From the NCBI GenBank assembly GCA_025331125.1, contig JAOALB010000109.1, forward strand, positions 1 through 64,000: a DNA stretch of 64,000 bases, in the 5' to 3' direction. Positions 11,592-26,039 of the stretch are shown here, piece after piece. Origin of the DNA: Mycogone perniciosa. Lineage: Eukaryota; Ascomycota; Sordariomycetes; Hypocreales; Hypocreaceae. The translations under genes and the position numbers were made by a program. The stretch's first letter is position 1; every line of letters begins with the position of its first letter. The notes below the pieces were generated by a model, which was given only the letters and a program-made list of their open reading frames with translations, was not told where the DNA came from and did no database searches.

Positions 11592-14500
11592 GTACCCCCC
11601 CCTTTTAAACTCTATTTGCCTTTAAATAGCTATTTTAAGACTATATATATTCTAATCCTTTTATTATATTAATTCTATTATAAGCGGCTACTGCGTTGCG
11701 GGTCTGGCTAGTTGGTTATCTTCCTTTTCTTAACCTAGGCAGGCGGGCCGGGCTTGTCAGGGCTTTTTATATAGTATTCTAAAAGGGCGGCGTCTTATCC
11801 TTTAAGGTCTTTCGCGGGTTGCCAGCTTAGTGTATAGTGTTTCTAGGCTATATAATAGTATAGGCTATCCTTATTATAGCAGTTAAGGATATTATTAAAT
11901 TCCTACTTTTCCATTACTTTATTTATTTTATTATCTCTTTTAAGGATTTATCCTTATATATTTTTATTCTCTCGCTTATTAATAGCGTTTTATCCTGGCA
12001 GATATATCTATTAGCCTGCTTTATTGACTGCTAATAGTTTAAAGAGAGAGTTATAGAATATAGGGAAAATGTAAATGCAGTTAAGGAGTTTAAGTCGGCA
12101 GGCATAAAAGTATATATTAAGGATTTTATATAGGCCTACCTATTTATTATTTCCCTTCTTTATTAAGCGGTTTATTTTAAGGTATTTAATCTTTAACTAT
12201 ACCTTTTCGCTAACTGTAAATTAATATAAATCCTCCTTTAATATATTAACTGCAGCCTTATATTAACTAATTAATTATATTATAAAGGCTTTTAATTAGT
12301 TTAGGATTTATTAGAAATACTTAGCTATAGTATTTACTTTATAGAAACTCCTCTTTTAAGTAATAAATAAGTTTAGCGGGCAGGGGTTTAAAGGCTTAAC
12401 TTTTAAGTATAGGTAAAAACTATAATTTATAAAAAACAGTAAAGTTCCTATTATTTTAAATACTTAATTATTCTAGGCAAACTCTATAAATAATAGCTAA
12501 TTTATTTAATTATTTTAATAAAAGTTTATAAACTATTTAAAATACTGCTTTACTTTTATATTTAGCTGATTAGTTTAGCCGTTCATTGTTAAATAATAGG
12601 CTAAAAAATATTTAAAGTAGATTTTAAGTTATTAAAATAACTATTTCTAAAATTTAAATATAAACTAAATACCCTAGTTTAATATAATTATTTCTAAGGC
12701 TTTATATAAAGTATAAATGCGCGAAATAAAGGTATTAGTAAGTTTTTTAATATTAAATATACAGGTAGCAATAAAATAATATATCTTTATTAAATAATAT
12801 ACTACTATAAAGATATTTTTATAGATTAAGCCTTACTGGTTATAATCAGGCAGTAATATAATATAGTTTATTAAAATATTACTTTAAGCCTAAAATAATA
12901 CCAGTAATAGTTTTAAAAATCCTAAAGGAGTAGACTTATTTAATTTTATTTAAAAGTATAGGTTATAACCTTTAATAAAAGTATTAATATTAGTTAATAT
13001 TTATAGCTATTAATATATATAATTAAAGAGGTTTAGTGTTTTTACTTATCCTAGGTATCCTTTTAACTTAAAAGAGTATATTTAATATATAATTTATATT
13101 TTTACTCTATTTATTAATAAAAAGAAAATTTATTTTTAGTAATATATTTAATTGCCGCAGATTTAAAAGTCTTATATAACTGCCTTTAAGTTACTTTAAA
13201 TACTTTTAGGCTATTATTAAATAACTAGGTCTTAAAGCGCCTATATTATAATATTTACTATATTTAATATTTTATAAGCTTTATTAATTATTTTATTAAT
13301 CGATATCTTTAAGTCTGGGATTAAAGTGCTAGTTATTATAATAAAGAGGTTTTTATTATTTATATTTCCTGTAATATTAGTATAAGTATAGGGGTTAAAG
13401 CGGCTTTTTAAGAGTAAAGTTCTCTTTCTTTCTTTTAATCGGCTATTATTTTAATCTAACTTTACTAGGATATTTTAAAATCTCTTATTTAATGCATTAA
13501 GCTTTACTGCTTTTAACCTAAGCCAATAAATAATTTAAAAATTATACTAAAATAGGAATTTAAACTAGCAGATTTATTTTTAATTTAATACTTTAATAGT
13601 TATAAAGTATTTTAGGTTTTTATAGTCTATAATAATTTTAAATTTATTTTTTATACTTTAAAGCTTAAAGCGCTATTCTTTTAATAATTTAATAATAGTT
13701 AGCAGTTTTTTATTATAAATTTTATAATTATATTTAATAGGTAAATACTTTAATAAAAAATATATTATTAATCGCAGAATATTATTTTTATTATATTAAA
13801 AGAGAATATTACTGCATATTTAATTTAAAGCATTTATTTCTAAGATTATCTTTTTATTATAGTTAAAGAAGGTAAAGATTAAGGCAGTTATAAACTGGGT
13901 TTTAAGGCAGTTAAATGCAGTAGTATAGAGTTCTGTTTAATTTTATAGTATATCTTTTTTTAAAAGGTTATTTAAGGGTTTATAGATATTGGAGAAGTCT
14001 TTAATAAACTGCTAATAGAAATTTGCAAAGCTTAAGAAACATTAAAGTTTACGGAGGTTTAAAGGTCTCTTTTAATTTATAATCGCAGCTACTTTCTTAA
14101 AGTCTATTTTAATACTATTATTTATAATAATTAAGCTAAAGTACTTTATTTTTATTATTTTAAATTTATATTTTTTAATAATAACTTAAAGACTTATATT
14201 AATTAATTTATTTATAACTTTTTATATATATTATTAATATTCTTTTTATATAGTAAAGTAAATTAAAATATTATTAAAGTAAGCTATATAGGTTTTATTA
14301 AATCAATTATATAAAGTATAGTTAATATAATATTAAAAAAAGGCTAAAGTATTATAAAAGTTAAAAAGTATAATAAAAGTTTTAAATAGCTTAAATTAAA
14401 TCATAAAAGCTATCTTTTATTTATATCCTTTTATAATTTTAAGTTTATTAAAGGCAGCTATTATATTTAGCTTAATATAAAATCTAATAGTATATAAAGT

Positions 14501-17500
14501 ATTTAATATTTCTTAGATTAGCGATAATAGGTAATAATTCTTTATAGTAATATTATTAAAGCTTTAATAGTTTTAATTAATATAAATACCTCTTTTAAGT
14601 TTTATAGTAAAAAGTAAAGGGGTAGTATATTTTACTTTAGATTCTTTAATAAATCTTTTAGCTAGGTTCTTGTCTAGCTATTTTCTTATAACCTAAAGTT
14701 CGCTTAGTAATATTAGGCAGTTTTCTTAATATAGTAGTTCTTTCTTTAATAAAAGCTTAATTTTATAGTCCTATAATCTTTTAAAGGAAAGCTTATTTAT
14801 TAATTAGAAAAGGAAGTTAATAATTTTATTTTATAGCTAATTAAGAAATTTCTTTTAAATATTACTTTTTATTAGTTTTAGCTTTACTTTTATAAATTTA
14901 TTAATATTAGACTTTAATATCCTTTAAAGGTGCTTTCTGCTATAGCAATACGCAAAGAATTTATAGAAAGCTTGAAGGAATAGTGTTTATACTGCTATAA
15001 AGCTGCTTTATCTTTATAATACACTTATAAAGGTATCTTTATTAAATTCTAATAATTAGTATACTTTATATTCCTACTCTTATATATTTTCTGCTAGGTT
15101 TATTTAGGTTAATTTTATATATTAGGCAGATAAGTCTTTATAGAATTAAATAAACGATATTATAGCGGATATTTAAATATTTATTAAGTTAGGTCGCTTA
15201 TATAGTGCTACCGCTATAGGCTTATTAGGTATTAGTATATTTAGCTTAAAGAGTTATACTAGGTTGTATTAATATAGATATTAATAGTTACTAGCTATAG
15301 GCATTATTAAAATTAGTATTAAAGGCTTATTTAATATTATTTATGCCTTAGTCTTTAATCCTTTACAGTTATTAAGTTAATAAATGTAATAGTGATTTTG
15401 CCTTAATATTAATATAAAGTTAATGTATAGGTCCCTTTTTCTTTATTAAGGTATTATCTCTTTTAATATACTTTTAATATAGGCTTAAAACCTAACTTTC
15501 TTTTTAACCTTTTTTTTTATCCTCTTTAATATATTATCTTATTTCTTACTAGTAGTATAAAGTATTAACTTTAAAGGTTTGCCTGGGATATTAATATTAT
15601 ATAGACTAATTATTAGGCTAAAGATTATTAGTGCAGTGCAGGTTTAAAGGTAATAATTTATTAAATAGTATTATAAGTTAAAGGTAACTATTAATATAGG
15701 CCAGTTAATATTAAGATTATATCGCTATAGCTATAGCATTTTAAAGATAAAAGGGTTTTAATTTAAAAGATTAGTAATAAAAAATATATATAGCTTTCTG
15801 TATTCCTTTATTTTTATATTTAAAATTATATAGTTAATAAGCTATACTACTGCTTTACTATTAATTAAAATAAGGCTTTTTAGTTTAGGTAATTATATTA
15901 TTAGGATTTAAGACTTTTAAAGAAAATGTTAATTTATAAAGCTTTATATTAAGCAGCTATTATTAATAAAGGTTAATATAGTTATTAATAAATGCGCGAG
16001 AAATAATATCGTATAAATAAATAGTAATTTACTATTTATAGTATTTAAAATTAATAGTTTATTATTAATAATAATTTATTATATTTATAAAGGTATTAGA
16101 TTTATAGGCTATTTTAATATTTTATTGCGCTTTTTAATGTAATATTATTAAAAAACTACTTTTTTCTTTACTTTTTTATATTAAAAGTAATATTTTTATA
16201 GGCGAGTATATCGCTAAAGGTAACTAATCTTTTAATAAAGCTAATTTTATTAATATAGTATAGGAATAGGTTTTTATAGTATAATAGGTTATTTCTTTAA
16301 GCTAAAAAGTACTAGTATTACAGGAATTAAAGAGTAGGAATTTATAATGCTAGTATACCTTTTCCCTAGCTTAAAATATACACCCTGCCTTAAAGCGCTA
16401 TAATACTATTGCCTTAATATATTCCGCGTCTTAAAAAGCCGCTACTATATTCCTGTAAGGTTTAAGGTTTTATAGTGTTAGCTTTCTGCTTTTCTATATA
16501 GTTATTAACTATATATTAGCCGCTATAGTAATAGTATAAGTTATACAGTTATTAGTATTTTTTGCGTTATAAGATAAAGGATATAGTATTTAACTATATA
16601 AGATTGCCTATATCCTTTTACTTTAAAGGGTTTAGTTTATTTTAAGGTAAGACTTATTAGAGAGTATAGTTATTATTTAGCTTTTTAAACTTACAGTTAC
16701 CTTTAAATTTAGCGTAATAGGCCTACTCTTTAAGGTTATTATAAACTTTTTAACTAAAAGTTCTTTAAATAAACTAATTATTTTTACTTATAAGCTTATT
16801 GCTTTTATTAGTAAAGGCAGCAGCTCTCTCTTTAAATACTTTAAAGTAAAAGGCATTAACCTTTTAGGTATTAGTTTTACTAGCTTAAACTGCTAGTTTA
16901 TAGAATTTAATAATAAAGTTTTAGAATAATTTATTTACTATATAATAAGTATTAAACTTTTAAGCAGTAAATCGCGAAAAGTTAAAAGTTTTATACTATA
17001 AATTTAAAAATTTAATAAAAGTTTTACTATTTCTTTATTCCTATATTATATAGTTATCCTTTTTTATTATAATATAGTTAAATGCCTTTTATATTAAATT
17101 ATAAATATTACTATTTAATTAACTGCCGATATAAAGGATATATTTATAAAAGGTATTAAAGTATTTAATATTAATTATAATATTATATAATATAGTAGAA
17201 CGCTAGTTTATATACTTTTATTAATAGGTTTTTGCATTTTTATCTTTAGCGTTAAATTTATTTTTAAAGTTATTAGTTTAATACTTAAAGATATTATTAC
17301 TTTTAGCTTTAATAAACTTATTAATTATATTACTTTAGCTTTAAACTTTATATTAAGTAAGCTTTAAATTTTTAATAATAGTAGTATTTTTAGCCTCTTT
17401 TTATTTTAAAGCTATATTAAAGTTATACTTTTAGTTCTAAAAGTAGTTAAAGATAATATTAAAAAACTGCTTAAATTTTAATACTTAAAGCTATAAGGTT

Positions 17501-17870
17501 AGGTTATAGTTATTATTATAAGCTTTTAACATAATATAGATATAAGGCTAGTTATAGAAGTAATTAGCGAGCTTTGCTTTTTAATTAAGGTCCCCCTTTA
17601 CACCTTTTATTTTTACTTTAATATTTCTAAATTAAATGCAGGCTAAGGAATTGGGTATAGGCTAAAAAGCTAGGCTAAAGTATATTCGTTGCTGTAAGGA
17701 TATAGGCTTTTAGGCTTAAAGTCTCGCTATAGTTAGGGATTAATAAATTTCCTGTAAGATATAAGGCTTTTCATAGTATTGCAATTAGGCCGTCAGTAAC
17801 TTTATTAATTCTTTTTAAGCAGGGTTAAAGGCTAAAGGTAACAGCGCAGTTATTATAGGAAAGCATAAAC

Positions 17871-18032
17871 TATTACAGTATATAGAATAATAGGTTAAGG
17901 TGATATTTTTATTATACTTTAAATAAGGTAAAAAGCTATAAGATTATGGTTTAGAGGTATAGGACCAAGCTATTACGTAAGGATATATATAATACTGATA
18001 AGTTATTAGAGGGCAGGTTTGGTGCCGTGATA
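17871..18032 (-). repeat. Gypsy-A 5' LTR (right copy)
   Basis: 162-bp partner of 11430-11591. It is less mutated than the left copy and keeps GTGCCGTGA near its right end. The + LINE resumes right after it. Confidence 0.85.
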
Positions 18033-19922
18033 TTTAGTATATTAATCCTATACTTTAACTTAATCCTTTAACTTAAAGATTAATAATTTTACTTTAAATA
18101 TATTAATAATATTACTATATTAATTATAAAAGGGTTTATTTAAAAAACAGCTACTTTTATATAATAAATATTTAATAAAATATTAAAGTAAAAAGTAAAG
18201 AATATAATATCCTTTAACTATATTAAAGTTAAATTACTATACTTTTACTATATAAAAGGCTAAATTTATAAAAAAGGCATTATAATAAAGGGAAAACTAG
18301 TTTAGCTTAAAAAGGATATTTAATAGCTAAAGGTTTACTTTAATTTAAAGCTTTCTTTTAAAATATATATAAAAACACTTATAGGCAAAGTATATAAAGC
18401 CTTTAATTTCTTTAAGTTATTTAATAAAACTTAAAAAGGCTTACCCTTTAAAGCTATAATATAGGCCGCGAAAGCCTATATTTTCTTCATTGCTTTATAT
18501 AAAATAAAAGTATAATAGTCAAGGTATAAATAATAATTGTAAATTAACTTTATTAAGCAGGTAAATATAAGAGTATCTAGCTTAATAAATAAAATAGATA
18601 AAGCCTTTAAGACTGTAGTAAAGGCAGTCTGTTTAATTTAAAAGACTATAAGCGTTCCTGTTTTATATAAAGAGTTAAAGGTCTTTATAGCCAGTATTGC
18701 CTTAATATAGGCTTAATTTAAGTGTATAGTAAGATTTGCGGGATTAAATTAAGACTACTTAATTAATTAATATATTAATAAAAAATTCCCCCTTTAACTA
18801 CTATAAACTAGACTTTAATATATTACTGCCCGAGTTAATAAAACTATTAAATTTACCTTTTTTATTAAAAAGTCTCTATATATTCTCTTTAATCTTAACT
18901 TAAAAGGTATAGGTAAATTAACTGCAGTAAGGAAATATTTAAAGTTAATTAACTCCCTCCCCCTTTATATAGTTTTAGCTTACTTTAATAAGGTTTAAAT
19001 AAAAAGGAATATAGGCTAAAGAGTAGTTATTTACTATAAAGTAAAAGTAACTATAAATATTAAATGCTTTAATAATATAAAGGTTTATAATATAGAGGTA
19101 TAGGCTGCTTTAAAGGCTATAGAGCTAATAATTAAATATATAAAGGAAGATTATATAATTTAAATAGCCTTCCTTTTCTTAAATAATTTAGTAATTCTTA
19201 ATAAACTATTTAATAAACCTTTATTATTTATATAAAGAGTATATATATATTTCTAGAAACTAATATAAAGTATTTTGCCTTGCAAAACTATTATTTTATA
19301 GGTTTTAGGATATAAAGATATTATAAGTAATAAATAGGTTAACTGTTTAGTTAAATAAAGCGCAGCTTTTCCTGCTATACTATAAAACTAGGCTATAATA
19401 TTATATATTAAAAGATAGATTAAAAAAGAAGTTATAGAGGTAAAGGAATAAGATTAGTTTAGTAAAATCTTAAAGGGCTATAAACAGTAAAGACTTAAAG
19501 CTTTAGCCTTCCCTTTAAAGCTTAAACTTTCATACCTTATCCTTTATAGGCTTTTAGTAGAGAGATTAAAATATAAGGATTTCCAGGAATACTATAAACG
19601 CTTTAGATATAATAAAGAGTTTATTTATAAATACAGTAAATTAAAAAGGTAAAGTTATTTTATAGAATATAAAATAGTTAAGCTTTTCCTTTTAAATATC
19701 CCTTTAAAAGAGACCCCTTTTTTTATTTACTTAAACCTATAAAAAATAAAGCCTTTTAGAAATTAGTAAAGGAAGAAGACCTTTATAGTCCTCTTTTAAC
19801 GGAAATAGATTACTACTATTTAAATTAACCCTCTTTCCTTTATAAATCGAAACTTAGTAAACAGTAATATAAGCTGCCGACTTTTAATATCCTATTGCCT
19901 ATAAGGGATTTATATAACTAGC
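18033..19922 (+). pseudogene. + LINE: rest of RT, RNase H and 3' region
   Basis: The LINE frame continues across the Gypsy-A insertion with the FSDD-type part of RT, the thumb region and an RNase H around 18.95-19.42 kb. Recognisable are a YNIEVxAALKAIE-like segment and, near 19.3 kb, an LGYKDIISNKxxNCL-like segment where RNase H of this clade has a GHxxIxGNExAD motif. A CCHC-like end follows near 19.56-19.7 kb. Gypsy-B interrupts the 3' UTR at 19928, and the tail resumes at 33534. Confidence 0.78.
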
Positions 19923-19927
19923 TTACT

Positions 19928-20099
19928 TATTACAGCACTAACTATAATGCAATATTAATGCCCTGTTATATAAGCCCTAGTTATATAACCAGGCCTTAAC
20001 GCATTCCTAGCTATAATTTTCTATAAAGCTTTAAAGCTTTCTCGCTCTTTACAGTATAACAATAATATTTGCCTTAACCTACCTTTCTATACTGTAATT
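19928..20099 (+). repeat. Gypsy-B 5' LTR
   Basis: 172 bp, same length as 33357-33528. It differs from that copy almost only by C-to-T and G-to-A changes in this copy, the record of RIP on the left side only. Confidence 0.87.
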
Positions 20100-22754
20100 G
20101 TTTATACTATCCCTTAACTTAACTGCACTATCGCGAGGTATATACTTAATTAATTATAAATTCCCTTTAAATCCCCTTTTATTCCTAAACCTATAATAAT
20201 GCCTTTATAGCTTAGCTTTTATCCCTTGAACCCTATATTTATAGGAAATTAATTATAAGCGAGATAAATGTAAATGCCTTAAACCTTGCCTTACAGCCTA
20301 ACCTAGCCTAATAGACTATAGTCTTAGCTATAAAGCTTACGCCTTTCCTTTTTCTCTTTAAAACCCTATAGAAATCTAGTATTAATAGCGACTATATATA
20401 TTTAATAAACGCGATTATTAGGGACAATAATCTTTATTATTAATTCTATCTTTTCAACTAAATAATTAAAAAAAGCCTAGCTTAATAAAAAAAATAAAAA
20501 TAAACCTTTAAGTAGGAAATTTTAATATAAGCAGCTAAAAATTAAAACTTTAAAGTATAAATTAAAGCCTAAGTTAAAGCTTTAAATACAGTTTTACTAC
20601 TAAGCCTTAAAAATAATCATTTATTTAACTGCCACTAAATTAAAGACTTTAAGTAATTTAATAGTAAATAAAAGGATATTATTAAATGTTCATAAAAATA
20701 TATTAATTAATGTTTTTAAATTAATATTACTTTTATAGGTAATTAATCAATCTTTTTAATTAAACTTATAAAGATATTATATATTATAGGTCTTTTAAAG
20801 GGAGATATATATTAACTATAATAAAGAAACTTTAATATTATTATTAAAAGTTTTAATAACCTTGCCTAATAGTATTAAAAGACTAGTGTAATACTTTTTT
20901 CTAATTTTAATAAATAATATAAAATAATTAACTTTTCTTAAAAGGCATTATAGTTTTTTAATAACTTATATATATTAAATAAGCCTTTTTAAAACTTTAT
21001 AATAGAGTTATTTATATTAAGCAGTAAATATAGTAAAACTGCTAAGTAAATAGTAAAGGCTTTAAAGATAAAGGTCTTTTAAAAGCTTGCCGATATTATA
21101 AAGACTTAAATAATTAAGCTAAATAAGTTTAACTTTACTAAATAGTGTTAACTTTACTAAACTATTTATAATAGGCTTTACAAAGGCGCCTACTATAATA
21201 CCTTTTACGCTATTTAAATAGGCTAGTATTAATAAAGTTATTAATAATAGCAGTATTAATATTAACAGTAATATTATTAACGCCAGTAAAATAACTAAGC
21301 CGCTGCCTTAGCGCCAGCTAGTAATTTAATATAGTTAAATACTATATATACCCTACTACCTCGCCTTTAAGTCTCTTGCAAAGAATATATTATTAAAAGA
21401 CTTTGCTTTTACTATAAAAAAGCAGGCTATAGCTTTAATAAATATAATAAAAAAAAGCAGTTTAATATATATTAAGGCAATCTATATTAAATATAAAATT
21501 ACAATTGCTAAGTTTAGCTATATTAACTATACTTTAATTTAACAGTACTTTAAAGTTAATAATAAAATAGCCTAGTAAGGTATAATAATTAAACCCTAGT
21601 AGCGCACTAATATTACCTGTAATACTTAAATAACTTATAAATCTAGGCCTTAAATAATATACTCTCTTTAAATATTAATAAACATAATAATAGTAGCGCT
21701 GCTTTATTAACTTTTAGTTTACCTTAATTTAACTAGCTTTATTTATTAAAAACCTACACTTAACTTATAAACTAAAGAAAAAATTAACCTTTACTAGAAG
21801 TTGTAAATAAAGGTTAACTGTAAATAAAGCTATTATCCCGGAATAGATCTATTATTATCTTTTTAATCGAAAACCCTTTAAACTTAAATTGATAAACAGT
21901 AAATCCCTTTTAATATAAACTATACTATTCCTTATATATAATATTTATATTAATATAAAAGCTTTAATAAATAGCAGTTATATACTTTAAGCTTTTATTA
22001 ACTGCGCTTTTATTAAATAATTTAATATTATTATTTAATAACTGCTATTTATTAAAAATCTTTTATTTATTAATAAAAGTATAGCCAATAAAGTTTTAAA
22101 CTTTTTTATTATATAAACTATAATTAGCTTTTATAAAGAACTCTGCCTCTTTTTTATTATAAATATCCCTAATAATATATTTATAATCTTTAGCCTTTTA
22201 TAATTAAGAAAATATAACTTTAATATTAATTAAAAGGAGTTAACTATTACTTTTAAATTCTATTACTATTATAACTATTATCTTTTAAAAAGTATAGCTA
22301 GCTTTATATAGGTTTTAATAGCAGTTAAAATAAAAAATAATTTCGCTAAAGCTAATATAGGGAGTATATATTATTAGTAATTAATAGTTAAAGACACTTT
22401 AAATAAAGCAGAGTTTAACTTAATTAAATAAAAAACTATACTATACTAGTAACTATTAATTAAAAATACTTTAAAAGAAATAAATTATAATTTAATTAAA
22501 AAGGGGGCCTTTAAACTATATATTCTATAAACTTTAACGCTAAACTGAAATTACTATATAACCTATAGGTATAATAAAATTAATAATAAAGAATATAAAT
22601 ATAAATAATCCTAAATTAAGTATATATAAAGCTATTGCCTATTCCTATAATTTACAGTTAATAATAAAAAGGAAACCTTTATTAAAGCTATTAATATTAC
22701 TTTTTAATATACTACTTCCATAAAACTAAACTAAACTTTAAAATTAAGAAATAT

Positions 22755-23144
22755 TTTGTTAAGGGGGAATTAGCGCTCCAAATATATATATACACTAACA
22801 ATAACCAGAATAGAGCGCAGGAACCGCGCTCTTAATAGAACCACAAAGCTGTAATTAAATAATATAAGGACTAAAAGATACTGCAAATCATTTAATTATA
22901 ATATCTGCAGTCGAAAGCAACTAACAGTTACCTCTTTACACTTTAATAGCTGTAAAAATACAGGTAAAGGTAGTATATTAAAGGAGAATGCGGTTTTATT
23001 ATTATTAAACTAGGTATATCTATTTATCTTTATAGTCTTATACCTCCTTAATCTAATAGTTACTTAAATAAGCAATTAACTTTGCTTAGGTAAGCTAGTA
23101 AAAAGGACTATAAATGTATTAGGTATATTAGTTACCCTTAATAA
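22755..23144. repeat. Solo-LTR-like repeat, copy 2
   Basis: 390-bp sister of 7339-7727 with the same TTTGT..AA(A) ends. Flanks repeat as AATAT (22750-22754 and 23145-23149). It interrupts Gypsy-B between the protease-like segment and the region before RT, so it is a later insertion. Confidence 0.75.
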
Positions 23145-23149
23145 AATAT

Positions 23150-24832
23150 ACTTAAATATAGTAGATATATTGATAGTAGTAGCTATAAACTTTATTACCT
23201 TTTATTAATAATTATATATCTATATAATAAAAATAACTTAAAAAGAGATTAACTAAGCTATTAAAACTAAAAAACTAATACCTATTACTTTACTAAAACT
23301 TTTAAATAAGTTTTTTTAATAAATATTTATAGGATAAAGAGACTATATTAAAGTAAAAATAATATTACTTCAAGAAATATATAACTTTATTAATAAATAT
23401 TACTCTTTAATATAATTAAAAAAGATTATAGCTGCTAATATTAAGAAATTTATAGCAGGAAAACCTAAGCTTAATAAGTTAAATATCCGAAAAAAACTAC
23501 TATCTTAGCTATATAACTTATATAACGCTTTCCTGCTAAAGATAGTAAATAAGCTTCCCTTATAATAGGCCTAAGACTATAAAATTAAAATACTGCTAGG
23601 AAAAGACCCGCTATATTAAAAAAATAAGCTATTTTTACCTAATAAACTATAGGTAATAAAAAAATAATTAAATAATAACTTAGTAAAAGGATTTATCCGC
23701 GAATTGCAAGTATAATATACTGCTCCCCTCCTTTTAACTATAAAACTAAAAGGCAGTATCTATATTTATTAAAATTACTAAAGGTTAAATAATATTACTA
23801 TTAAAAATTAGTACCTACTGCTATTAATCTAAGAAACCTTTAATGCTTTAAGCTATATAAAAGTATATATAAAACTTAATATTATTACTGCATTTAATAA
23901 CCTTTATATCACTAAAAGGGATATATAAAAAACAGTATTTATTATAAGGTTTAGCCTTTTCAAGATATTAATTATACCTTTTAGCCTTTATAATACACCT
24001 ACTATATTTTAATACTATATTAACTACACTCTCTATAACCTCTTTAACTATATTTATATAATATACCTTAATAATATCTTTATATATTTATTATATTAAA
24101 AAAAGCATTAAAATATATATATAAAGTAGTAGCCTGCCTTTAAAACACTAGCCTTTAAATTAATATTATTAAATGTAGATTTAAAACAATAAAAATAAAA
24201 TACTTTAATTTAATTATTACTTTAAAGGGACTAGAAATAAATTTTAAAAAGGTTAAGGCTATATTAAACTAGTAATTATTTAAAGGAGTAAAAGACTTAT
24301 AAAAGTTCTTTAACTTTATAAATTTCTATTACTATTTTATTAAAAGATACTTTAAAATAACTGCACTATTAAATAAACTTTTAAAGAAAGATTAACTATA
24401 TACTTAAAAAGAGAAATAGTAAAAAGCCTTTAATTTAATTAAATATACCTTTAAATTAGCCTTAGTCCTAGCCCTCTTTAACTATAATAAGTAAATAGTC
24501 TTTAAAACTACTGCCTTTAATTAAATATTAAGCAGTATCCTATTACACTATAATAAAAAGGGTATTTTACACTTTATTATATTTTTCTCTATAAAGTATA
24601 ATACTTAAAAGTATAACTATAAAATCTATAATAAAAAACTTTTAGCTATAATTAAAGTAATAAAGGAGTAGCGCTTAAAATTGTAAAGCTTATAAGAGTT
24701 TAATATTATTATAAACTATAAAAACTTTAAATACTTTACTTTAATAAAAGCCTTAAACTAGCAGTAAATTTAATAGTTTAAATTCTTCTTTAGCTTTAAC
24801 TTTTATATTATTTATTAACCTAGCTTTAAAGC
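23150..24832 (+). pseudogene. Gypsy-B pol: RT and RNase H (5' of Copia-2)
   Basis: A RIP-stopped frame with a typical gypsy order. A linker precedes a PPxRxxDHKIKL-like start of RT near 23.54 kb; motifs KGFIRE, KPGGGIR and CQDYRGLN fit 23.69-23.82 kb; a KLDIIAAFN-like box follows near 23.87 kb and the catalytic YLDDIL-type box near 24.06 kb. RNase H follows to the point where Copia-2 splits it, in the YRPGSKxxKPDTLSRR-like segment; that segment resumes at 31352 after Copia-2, which confirms the join. Stops are TAA or TAG. Confidence 0.82.
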
Positions 24833-25412
24833 TGTTAAAAAGGAGGGCTAAAAAGTAAGGATTTCAGTGTATTTAGGTAACCTTCCTATTCTGGCTAGAC
24901 CTGGAATTAAGCCTGACGCTAGGACTGAGTTCCGGAGGAACTTTGGTGTAAGTCAGGAAATCTCTATTATCTTTAACAATAACAATTAAGCTAAGACCAG
25001 CTATCCCGCCTACCCTAGATTTAATATAATGGCCACAATGGCTATTGTAAAAAATCTAACTAAAATAGTTTCCTGTTTGTATAGCTGTAAGTCGATTTGG
25101 CTGATTTCCTATATAAATGAATTTTGCGGAAAATAGGAATAGGGCCATAAACCCAATTCTGCCGCTATATTCCTATTATCTAGTCAGAGGACTATTATAA
25201 AAGACAAAGCTATTGTTAATACAATCACTTCTACACCAGCCGCATATACACTAAATATTCTATAGCTTTTAGCTATTAAATTATTTACAATTTAATTGTT
25301 TATCTATTATTAACCTAACTAAACTCTTAGTTGTTTCCTTATTGCTGCGTTATATATAGCTTCCTAGAAGCTGCATATAAATAAGGTTTAGTATAACCTT
25401 GTAATTTTAACA
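24833..25412 (+). repeat. Copia-2 5' LTR
   Basis: 580 bp with TG..CA ends. It aligns with the 3' LTR without length change; differences are mostly transitions. Contains the palindromic TTCCTAGAAGCTGCATAT-type end region also present in the 3' copy. Confidence 0.93.
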
Positions 25413-25427
25413 GGTTATAAGCCTAGG
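25413..25427 (+). other. Copia-2 primer-binding site (initiator tRNA-Met half type)
   Basis: GGTTATAAGCCTAGG abuts the 5' LTR. With two RIP transitions reversed it is complementary to the anticodon arm of initiator tRNA-Met, as in Copia-1 (1091). Confidence 0.68.
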
Positions 25428-26039
25428 AGAGTTTTCCTTAGGTCTTTATTAGTGGATTTTTCTAATGGTTACAGCACTTCCCCTAGCGCTCCTATAGCAC
25501 TCATAGCGGTTTTTTTTATTTTATACTGCTTATCCTAGTGCTTATATTAGCACTTTTAGGATTTTGGCTATCTAGAGCTATTCCCAGGCTCCTACTATAA
25601 ATACTGTTACAGTTATAGTAATACTATTTATATTACTACCTTTATATACTATATAGTACATTCCCTATTTATATAGGATATAGGTCTAACGTTAGCAGTA
25701 TAAGTCGACCTATTAGGGCTCCTAGTAGCCCTATTTCCTTAATTGAGGATAATAGCTCCCCCTAGCAGTAAAGGGATCTATTTATTTAGGTGCAGAATAT
25801 AAAACAAAAGCTTTAGGCATAAAGGGCTTTCACTGAGACAGTAAAAGTACAGCTAGAGGGTTAAAATAATACTATAACTCGGCTATTTAATACCTTAGCT
25901 AGCCTAGCTGCTGCTATGTTAAGTCTTTAACCTTAATAAACTATAAGTCTAATAGATATTAATTTTATAGCTTTTATTTCAGTGCTAATATAAACTCCTA
26001 CCTTTATTCCTATACCTATTTAAATTCCATTTTCATTGG

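Larger units (their letters stand above)
11430..18032 (-). mobile_element. Gypsy-A, RIP-degraded Ty3/gypsy chromovirus
   Basis: Bounded by two 162-bp LTRs (11430-11591 and 17871-18032). The flanks are TTTAT and TTTAG, a target duplication with one mismatch. A polypurine tract (complement of 11592-11603, GTACCCCCCCCT) lies next to the left LTR, so the element is on the - strand. Read that way, gag lies near 16.3-17.8 kb, RT around 14.1-14.9 kb with a FDDILIY-type box near 14.28 kb, RNase H near 13.6-14.06 kb and integrase below it. The end of pol at about 11690-11830 resembles a chromodomain tail (SWQPAKDLKG, then SPDKPGPP). Inserted in the RT of the + LINE. Confidence 0.87.
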
